A DNA stretch of 7,301 nucleotides from Paracoccaceae bacterium (GTDB taxonomy: Bacteria; Pseudomonadota; Alphaproteobacteria; Rhodobacterales; Rhodobacteraceae): contig SKWP01000468.1 of assembly GCA_007128865.1 (NCBI GenBank), positions 1-7,301 of the forward strand, in the 5' to 3' direction. Numbering within the stretch: position 1 is the stretch's first letter; each line of letters starts with the position of its first letter. The position numbers and the translations under genes were made by a program. The notes below the pieces were generated by a model. The model did not search any database. It saw only the letters and a list, made by a program, of their open reading frames with translations, and had not been told where the DNA came from. Positions 1 through 4,664 of this stretch are shown here, piece after piece.

Positions 1-911
1 CGGGTCAGGGCCGGAAAGTCATACCCCTGCGCCCAGAGCGCGGCGCGCGCCTCGGTGCGGAAGTGATAGGTGCCGGCCTTGAACGCCTCGAAGGCGGCGT
101 CATAGTCGGCGAAATACTCGATCCGGATGCGGTCGAAGTTGGACCGGCCCTGCATGATCGGCAAATGCCAGCCCCAGTAGTCGGGGTTGCGCTGATAGAC
201 GATGGTCTGCCCCGCCGACAGACGGCCCAGCGTGTAGGGTCCCGAACCCAGCAGCGGCTCCATCGACGAGGCTTCGAAATCGCGGTCGTTCTCGACATAG
301 AAGGCGCGGGAAAAGATCGGCAGGCCGCCCACCAGCGCCGGCAGGTCGCGGGTCGGCCAGCCCTCGCGGAAGGTGTACCTGATACGATGGTCGTCCAGCA
401 CTTCAACGGTGTCGACCTGCTGTGCCAGCACCGCGCGGAAGTCGGGCAAGCCCTTTTCCAGCAGGATTTCATACGAGAACAGCACATCCTCTGCTGTCAG
501 CGGGCTGCCGTCGGAAAACCGCGCCTCGGGCCGCAGGTTGAAGATCACCCAGGAGCGGTCCTCGGGATACTCCATCGTCTCGCACACAAGGCAGTACGAG
601 GCGCCGATCTCGTCTGCCGTGCCGGTCAGCAGCGACTCGAAGAAGATCGACGACAGCGCGCCGGCCCGACCCCGGGTGGTGTAGGGGTGCATGGAGTCGA
701 AGCCGCCCATGCTCCAGATCGAGATCTCGCCACCGCGCGGGGCCTCGGGGTTGACATAGGGAAGGTGCGTGAAGTCGGCGGGCAGGTTCAGGGCGTCAAA
801 CGTGCCGATGCCGTGGGCGACAATCACCCCGTCTTCGCTGGCTGCCGGGAACGCCGGTTGCGCCACGACGAAGGCTGCCGCCGCGATCAGGCCGCCCAGC
901 GCAAGACGCAT
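1..911 (-). CDS. yejA: YejA-like periplasmic peptide-binding protein (ABC transporter, SBP family 5), 3' end outside window
   Basis: This gene encodes the N-terminal 303 residues of a family-5 extracellular solute-binding protein, the periplasmic receptor of a peptide (microcin C / oligopeptide-type) ABC importer. From the ATG at 911 the protein begins with a Sec signal peptide: MR, a hydrophobic Ala/Leu/Gly/Val stretch to about residue 18, then a cleavage region around PAFPA-A (19-24). Family marks follow: HGIGTF (33-38), ADFTHLPYVNPEAPRGG (45-61), FDSMHPY (71-77), GALSSIFFESLLTGT (84-98), EYPEDRSWVIFNLRPEARFSDG (114-135) and GSGPYTLGRL (222-231). The frame is open to the window edge; usual family length is about 600, so half is missing. 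The order yejA-yejB-yejE-yejF would put the permease genes beyond position 1, which cannot be checked here. An in-frame ATG at 998 has a better ribosome binding site and would add 29 residues. Residues C107 and C110 form an unusual CxxC pair. Family assignment is firm; the exact ligand is not known. Confidence 0.88.
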   Translation of the reverse strand, partial: MRLALGGLIAAAAFVVAQPAFPAASEDGVIVAHGIGTFDALNLPADFTHLPYVNPEAPRGGEISIWSMGGFDSMHPYTTRGRAGALSSIFFESLLTGTADEIGASYCLVCETMEYPEDRSWVIFNLRPEARFSDGSPLTAEDVLFSYEILLEKGLPDFRAVLAQQVDTVEVLDDHRIRYTFREGWPTRDLPALVGGLPIFSRAFYVENDRDFEASSMEPLLGSGPYTLGRLSAGQTIVYQRNPDYWGWHLPIMQGRSNFDRIRIEYFADYDAAFEAFKAGTYHFRTEARAALWAQGYDFPALT

Positions 912-1006
912 GGCTCCGATCCCCTCGCTTCGGCGAGTGTCGGCGCGGACGGTGGCGCGGCTGTGCGTCTCGGGGCGGCGGGCGGCGGGGTGCGGCATTC
1001 CGGGAT

Positions 1007-1011
1007 CCTCC
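1007..1011 (-). promoter_or_regulatory. Strong Shine-Dalgarno (GGAGG) before an alternative upstream start of the yejA-like gene
   Basis: On the minus strand GGAGG lies 8 bases before an ATG at 998-996. This ATG is in frame with the yejA-like gene and no stop separates it from the ATG at 911. The downstream ATG has only an AGGGG about 9 bases away. Use of the upstream start would give the signal peptide a 29-residue Arg-rich leader, which is unusual for the family. The protein pattern favours 911 and the ribosome binding site favours 998, so the start is left open. Confidence 0.5.
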
Positions 1012-1102
1012 GTCTGCAGGGGCTGGCGGCAGGCCATTCGTGACAGTCCTGCTTCACATTTCCAGCAAGCTAGTGCGAGGCGCCCGCAAGTCACAAGTTT
1101 CG

Positions 1103-1121
1103 ATTGCGTGATATTGCGTGA
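1103..1121. repeat. Tandem 9-bp repeat ATTGCGTGA, period 10, upstream of the yejA-like gene
   Basis: ATTGCGTGA occurs at 1103-1111 and again at 1113-1121, so the two copies are spaced by almost exactly one helical turn. The repeat sits in the AT-richer part of the intergenic region, 105-210 bases upstream of the two candidate starts of the yejA-like gene. Same-face half-sites at this spacing are what a regulator binding in tandem would need. I do not recognise the motif, and chance cannot be excluded for a 9-mer. Confidence 0.4.
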
Positions 1122-1138
1122 AAACCGAAGAGCGGCGC

Positions 1139-1175
1139 AAGAAAAGGCCACCCGCTGCGCTTGGCAGGGGTGGCC
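1139..1175 (-). terminator. Rho-independent terminator of the cytochrome c gene
   Basis: The arms 1146-1153 (GGCCACCC) and 1168-1175 (GGGTGGCC) are perfect complements. They are extended inside by CTGC (1155-1158) with GCAG (1164-1167), with one bulged G and a 5-base loop. Read on the minus strand, the hairpin is followed at once by TTTTCTT (complement of 1145-1139). It starts about 20 bases after the cytochrome stop codon. It should end that transcript and insulate the yejA-like gene downstream. Confidence 0.85.
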
Positions 1176-1196
1176 TGTTCCGGTTCTGGCGGCGCC

Positions 1197-2471
1197 TCAG
1201 TCGTGCGAGTCGATGAAGGCCAGCACATTGGCGCGATCCTCAAGGCTGCGCAGGCCGTTGAAGCTCATCGTGGTGCGCGGCGCATAGGCGCGCGGGTTCT
1301 CGAGGAAGGCATCAAGCTCCTCCAGCGTCCAGACCCCCTCGGGCAGGTTGCCGGAATAGCGGAAGCCCTCGACGCTGCCGATCTCGCGGCCGATCACGCC
1401 GGTCAGATAGGGACCGGCCAGATTGCGCTGCTGATCGACCGCGTGGCAGGCCGCGCATTGACGCCAGATCCGCGCACCGGCAGCCGCATCGCCGTTGGCG
1501 AAAGCGGCGGCGATGGGCGAAAGCTCCTCGGCGGGGGCTTCGGCTTCGACGGCGGCCTCTTCCACGGCTTCCTCAGCGGGGGCTTCGGGTTCAACAGCGG
1601 CTTCCTCAACCGCTTCCTCGGCGGGGGCTTCGGACTGAACGGCAGCTTCCTCGACAGCCTCCTCGGCCGGGGCCTCGGGTTCAACAGCGGCTTCCTCAAC
1701 CGCTTCCTCGGCGGGGGCCTCGGCCTCAACCGCGGCCTCCTCGACGGCCTCATCGGCAGCCTCCTCGGGCTCCACCGCGGCCTCTTCAACCGCCTCCTCG
1801 ACCGGGGCCTCAGGCTCCACCGCAGCCTCTTCGACGGCTTCCTCGGCGGGCGCCTCGTCCTCGGCGGGGGCTTCGGGCTCAACCGCGGCTTCCTCAACCG
1901 GCTCTTCCACTGGCGCCTCAGGCTCGACAGCGGCCTCGTCAACGCCGCCTTCCCATTCCCAGTCGGGCGAGAAGCTGGCGATGTAGGCAATCAGGTTGGC
2001 GCGGTCGGTGACGCTGGACATGCCGGCATAGCTCATGGACGTGCCCGGCGCCCAGTTGCGCGGGCTGCGGATGAACTCGGACATCGCGTCGGCGGTCCAG
2101 ACCCCGTCCGGCAGCGCGCCGGAGTAGCGGAACCCGTCCACTGCGCCGATCTCGCGGCCCATGACGTTCACAAGGTAGGGGCCGACGCCGTTGCGGGTAT
2201 CGTCAACCACGTGACAGGCGCGGCACTGGCCCCAAAGACGCTCGCCCGCAGCGGCATCGGCTACGGCCAGGGCTTCGTCCAAGCTCAATTCGGCCACTGC
2301 CGGCGCGTCGTCGTCTACATCGTCGACGCCGGTGTCGATCACGAAGGCAGGCGGCAGGTGCCGGCTGCCTGGCTGAAAGATGCCGTCGGCGATGGTCTTG
2401 CCGACCATGAACACCAGTAGCGCCGCACAGAGCGAGCCGAACGCCTTGGTCAGGGTTATCGTGTCGAACAT
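1197..2471 (-). CDS. Membrane-anchored diheme class I cytochrome c with long acidic repeat linker
   Basis: The 424-residue protein starts with a short cytoplasmic end and one hydrophobic segment (about residues 8-28, around LCAALLVFMVG), read as an uncleaved anchor. Two heme domains follow, both predicted periplasmic. Domain 1 (about 72-168) has CRACH (83-87) and the likely axial Met146 in TSMSYAG. Domain 2 (about 327-424) has CAACH (339-343) and Met402 in TTMSFNG. The two domains are near 58% identical by eye, sharing GPYL, GREIG, GFRYSG, LP-GVWT and DRAN, so one arose by duplication. They are joined by residues 177-316, nine 15-residue Glu/Ala/Pro units without Lys or Arg. The likely role is electron shuttling between the bc1 complex and terminal oxidases, as for the anchored cytochromes cy/c552 of Rhodobacter and Paracoccus, but those have one heme, so this is inference. 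The ATG at 2471 begins a typical anchor but has only a weak GGGA upstream. Divergent from pheA; a clear terminator follows. Confidence 0.93.
   Translation of the reverse strand: MFDTITLTKAFGSLCAALLVFMVGKTIADGIFQPGSRHLPPAFVIDTGVDDVDDDAPAVAELSLDEALAVADAAAGERLWGQCRACHVVDDTRNGVGPYLVNVMGREIGAVDGFRYSGALPDGVWTADAMSEFIRSPRNWAPGTSMSYAGMSSVTDRANLIAYIASFSPDWEWEGGVDEAAVEPEAPVEEPVEEAAVEPEAPAEDEAPAEEAVEEAAVEPEAPVEEAVEEAAVEPEEAADEAVEEAAVEAEAPAEEAVEEAAVEPEAPAEEAVEEAAVQSEAPAEEAVEEAAVEPEAPAEEAVEEAAVEAEAPAEELSPIAAAFANGDAAAGARIWRQCAACHAVDQQRNLAGPYLTGVIGREIGSVEGFRYSGNLPEGVWTLEELDAFLENPRAYAPRTTMSFNGLRSLEDRANVLAFIDSHD
1524..1943 (-). repeat. Nine-copy 45-bp coding tandem repeat (Glu/Ala/Pro linker of the cytochrome)
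   Basis: The stretch encodes cytochrome residues 177-316. The consensus unit is VEEAAVEPEAPAEEA (15 residues, 45 bp). Copies start at residues 177, 192, 213, 228, 243, 258, 273, 288 and 303; the second carries a 6-residue insertion and the ninth is one residue short. Each unit has about six Glu and no Lys or Arg. DNA identity is also high: a 44-bp block at 1585-1628 recurs exactly at 1675-1718, 90 bp (two units) away. This points to recent expansion by slippage or unequal recombination. Confidence 0.95.
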
Positions 2472-2505
2472 GTCGCCGTCCCGGGGTAAATTCGGTTTTC
2501 CGAGG

Positions 2506-2535
2506 TATCTATCCGCTTCACCTTTCTATGTTCAA
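2506..2535 (-). promoter_or_regulatory. Candidate promoter of the cytochrome c gene (weak)
   Basis: On the minus strand TTGAAC (2535-2530) is followed after 18 bases by TAGATA (2511-2506), about 35 bases before the ATG at 2471. The -35 is good, while the -10 matches the consensus poorly and the spacer is one base long. The short stem TCGG-TTTT-CCGA (2492-2503) lies just after the expected start of transcription. This is the AT-richest part of the gap between the cytochrome and pheA. The plus strand shows no comparable promoter for pheA. Confidence 0.3.
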
Positions 2536-2620
2536 GCGGTAGTTAGCGCGACCTGACGCCCCACCGGGTGTCGGCCGCAGGCCGCGCATCCGCCCGGGGC
2601 CCCAACCGGGACCGATTGAA

Positions 2621-3457
2621 ATGACCGCAAGCATCGCGTTTCAGGGCGAGCCGGGCGCCTATTCGCACGAAGCCTGCCACAGCGCCCGCCCCGAGATGGA
2701 GGCGATGCCCTGCCGCACATTCGAAGATGTGATCGACGCGGTGCGGTCGGGCAAAGCTGATCTGGCGATGCTTCCGGTCGAGAATTCCACCTACGGGCGG
2801 GTCGCCGACATCCACCGGCTGCTGCCGGCCTCGGGGCTGCACATCATCGACGAGGCCTTCGTGCGGGTGCACATCAACCTGCTGGCTGTCCCGGGGGCCG
2901 AACTGAACCGGGTGCAGAAGGCGCTGTGCCACCTCGTGCTGCTGCCGCAATGCGCGGGCTTCCTGCGCAGCAACGGAATCGCGGGCGAGGTGACGACCGA
3001 CAACGCCCGCGCCGCCCGCGAGGTGGCCGAACGGGGCGATCCCACCGTGGCGGCGCTGGCCTCGGAACTGGCGGCGCGGGTCTACGGGTTGCAGGTGCTG
3101 GCACGGCATATCGAGGATCAGGACCACAACACCACGCGCTTTCTGATCATGTCGCGCACCGCCGATCTGTCGCGGCGCGGCACCTCGGGGCGGATGATGA
3201 CCAGCTTCGTGTTTCGCGTGCGAAACATCCCGGCCGCGCTTTACAAGGCGATGGGCGGATTCGCGACCAACAGCGTGAACATGACCAAGCTGGAAAGCTA
3301 CATGGTCGACGGCTCGTTCACCGCGACGCAGTTCTTTGCCGATATCGAGGGGCACCCGGACGATCCGAACGTGATCCTGGCGCTGGAAGAGCTACGGTAT
3401 TTCACCACCGACCTGAAGATCCTCGGCGTCTATCCGGCCGATCCGCAGCGGGTCTAG
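2621..3457 (+). CDS. pheA: Prephenate dehydratase, monofunctional with C-terminal ACT domain
   Basis: The enzyme converts prephenate to phenylpyruvate, the committed step of phenylalanine synthesis, in the cytoplasm. The 278-residue protein has no chorismate mutase domain, unlike the fused PheA of enteric bacteria, and its length is normal for the single-function form. The catalytic domain spans about 4-180: GAYSHEA (12-18), LPVENSTYGRV (51-61), and the catalytic NTTRF (170-174). The ACT domain (about 193-268) should bind phenylalanine for feedback control. Its usual ESRP motif is ESYM here (225-228), a variant I recall from other alphaproteobacteria, and the GALV-like segment reads AALYKA (205-210). 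The ATG at 2621 puts the first strand (ASIAFQGEPGAYS) right at the N-terminus as in the family, although the ribosome binding site is weak. The gene is divergent from the cytochrome and convergent with nudC, so it is probably transcribed alone. Confidence 0.95.
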   Translation: MTASIAFQGEPGAYSHEACHSARPEMEAMPCRTFEDVIDAVRSGKADLAMLPVENSTYGRVADIHRLLPASGLHIIDEAFVRVHINLLAVPGAELNRVQKALCHLVLLPQCAGFLRSNGIAGEVTTDNARAAREVAERGDPTVAALASELAARVYGLQVLARHIEDQDHNTTRFLIMSRTADLSRRGTSGRMMTSFVFRVRNIPAALYKAMGGFATNSVNMTKLESYMVDGSFTATQFFADIEGHPDDPNVILALEELRYFTTDLKILGVYPADPQRV

Positions 3458-3472
3458 GCGCAGGCCCTGCGC
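3458..3472. terminator. Small GC hairpin between convergent pheA and nudC (uncertain terminator)
   Basis: Immediately after the pheA stop, GCGCAG (3458-3463) and CTGCGC (3467-3472) can pair around a 3-base loop. The position, in a 28-bp gap between two convergent genes, suits a shared terminator. Neither strand has a T-run after the stem, so intrinsic termination is doubtful and the hairpin may only pause polymerase or protect the 3' end. Confidence 0.3.
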
Positions 3473-3485
3473 GGCGCCGGGGCGG

Positions 3486-4451
3486 TCAGCCGGGGCCTTC
3501 GGCCAGCCAGCGCTCGGTCAGGTGCCGCGCGATGGAGCCGGGGCGGGCCGCGCGCATCGTCTGATGGGCGCCCGCCAGCATCGCGCGCAGGGTGGCGCGG
3601 TCGATCCAGACGGCGTCCTCCACCTCGGTACGGTCAAGGTCGATGGCATCGTCCAGCGCCTCGGCGGCGCAGCCGATCATCAGCGAGGACGGAAACGGCC
3701 AGGGTTGCGAGGCGAGGTAGCGCACGCGGCCGACGGGGATGCGCGTCTCCTCGGCCACCTCGCGGCGCACGGCGGCCTCGATCGTCTCGCCCGGCTCCAC
3801 GAACCCGGCCAGGAGCGAATACATCCCCGGCGGCCAACCCGGCGAACGACCGACCAGCAGCCGGTCGCCGCGCGTAACCAGCATGATCACTACCGGATCG
3901 CTGCGCGGAAAGTGATGCGTGCCGCAGGCCGGGCAGGTGCGCCGCCAGCCGGCCTCGGCCATGACGCTGGCCGCCCCGCAGGCCGAGCAGAAGCGGTGAC
4001 TGCGGTGCCAGCCCAGAATCGCGCGGGCGGTCGCGGCGCATTCGGCATCCAGCGCCGACAGCCGGGTCATGGCGCCGCGCAGCTCGGCAAAGCGGTGATC
4101 GGCGGCCAGGTCGGGGTGGTGCTGTTCGGTCGGATCGGAAAACGCGGCCAGCGCGGCGGCATCCAGATCCGGCGGTTCCCAGGCCGACAGATCGGCGGCC
4201 AGCCGCGGTCCCTGCGGCGACAGGCCCAGCAGCACCAGCCCATTGTCGGCCAGCCGCAGCACCGGATGATCGGGCGTCAGCCAGCCCAGACGGTCGCGGT
4301 CGGCGCCCGCCAGCAGCGGCTTGCCGCGCCAGACCGGCAGAACCCGTGCTTCGGGGCGGGCGATCAGGGCGGCTACCGCCGAACCGTCGCGCCGCACCAG
4401 CCCGGCGCGATCCAGCGCGCCGCCGCCAAAGGTGATCTGCCTGTCCCGCAT
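3486..4451 (-). CDS. nudC: NAD(H) pyrophosphatase, NudC-type Nudix hydrolase
   Basis: NudC enzymes split NADH/NAD+ into NMN(H) and AMP and can remove NAD caps from RNA; the reaction is Mg2+ or Mn2+ dependent and cytoplasmic. Numbering from the ATG at 4451 (321 residues): an N-terminal domain (about 1-145) begins with ITFGGGALDRAG; a four-Cys zinc ribbon follows (C155, C158, C173, C176, in FCSACG and CPACG); then the Nudix domain with its box at 216-238 (GFVEPGE, then RREVAEETRI) and the NudC signature SQPWPFPSSLM (248-258), which sets this subfamily apart from other Nudix enzymes. The box departs from the G-x5-E-x7-REUxEExGU consensus: the last Gly is Arg. The frame stays open to a GTG at 4550, which would add 33 residues with no family resemblance; 4451 was chosen because the domain starts 6 residues later, though no candidate has a good ribosome binding site. 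Divergent from the CpdB-like gene, convergent with pheA. Confidence 0.93.
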   Translation of the reverse strand: MRDRQITFGGGALDRAGLVRRDGSAVAALIARPEARVLPVWRGKPLLAGADRDRLGWLTPDHPVLRLADNGLVLLGLSPQGPRLAADLSAWEPPDLDAAALAAFSDPTEQHHPDLAADHRFAELRGAMTRLSALDAECAATARAILGWHRSHRFCSACGAASVMAEAGWRRTCPACGTHHFPRSDPVVIMLVTRGDRLLVGRSPGWPPGMYSLLAGFVEPGETIEAAVRREVAEETRIPVGRVRYLASQPWPFPSSLMIGCAAEALDDAIDLDRTEVEDAVWIDRATLRAMLAGAHQTMRAARPGSIARHLTERWLAEGPG

Positions 4452-4592
4452 TGCCCGCTGCGCCCCATGTTGCGGTTCGCCCATGCCCGGCGTGGCGAAC
4501 CGGCGGCAAGGGGGGCAGAAGGACACCAGTGCCGGACCCGTGGCGATCACGCCACATAATCGCGTTTTGCGATGCGCAGTGCGACTCTGGGC

Positions 4593-4621
4593 TTGCCGGA
4601 ATAAAGTATCGACTGAATACT
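4593..4621 (+). promoter_or_regulatory. Candidate sigma-70-type promoter for the CpdB-like gene
   Basis: TTGCCG (4593-4598) and AATACT (4616-4621) each match four of six consensus bases and are separated by an ideal 17 bases. They lie in the most AT-rich part of the window. Transcription would begin near 4628, leaving a leader of about 37 bases before the GTG at 4665. The divergent nudC promoter must lie in the same 4452-4664 gap, but I could not pick it out. No operator is recognisable. Confidence 0.45.
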
Positions 4622-4653
4622 ACTTTTCAGATATCGAGGCTGTTCATTGCATT

Positions 4654-4658
4654 AAGGG
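4654..4658 (+). promoter_or_regulatory. Ribosome binding site supporting a GTG start at 4665
   Basis: AAGGG ends 6 bases before the GTG at 4665. The frame is closed upstream by a TAA at 4653-4655, and the first in-frame ATG further on lies inside the DLHMH metal-binding motif and cannot be the start. The nearby ATG at 4708 is in another frame, giving only a 16-residue peptide. This decides the start in favour of GTG. Confidence 0.6.
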
Positions 4659-4664
4659 TATTTC

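Noticed and set aside
63..1043. 326-residue plus-strand frame opposite the yejA-like gene
   Set aside because: It has no recognisable domain, it runs through the signal peptide region and intergenic DNA, and the minus strand has a clear binding-protein sequence.
1161..2420. Long plus-strand frame opposite the cytochrome gene encoding Gly/Phe/Leu-rich repeats that look like a structural or glycine-rich protein
   Set aside because: It is the antisense of the 45-bp Glu/Ala/Pro repeat units. The minus strand encodes two complete cytochrome domains in frame on both sides of the repeat, so that strand is the coding one.
4452..4550. N-terminal extension of NudC from the GTG at 4550, including a CPPC motif
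   Set aside because: The extension has no resemblance to the family, the family-like sequence begins just after the ATG at 4451, and there is no good ribosome binding site before the GTG.
3522..4559. 345-residue plus-strand frame opposite nudC
   Set aside because: It is a low-complexity Arg/Gly/Ala/Gln antisense frame; the minus strand carries the zinc ribbon and Nudix box.
4559..4573. Inverted repeat ATCGC-GTTTT-GCGAT in the nudC/CpdB-like gap
   Set aside because: With only 5-bp arms it is too short to separate from chance, and it has no position that fits a terminator of either divergent gene.
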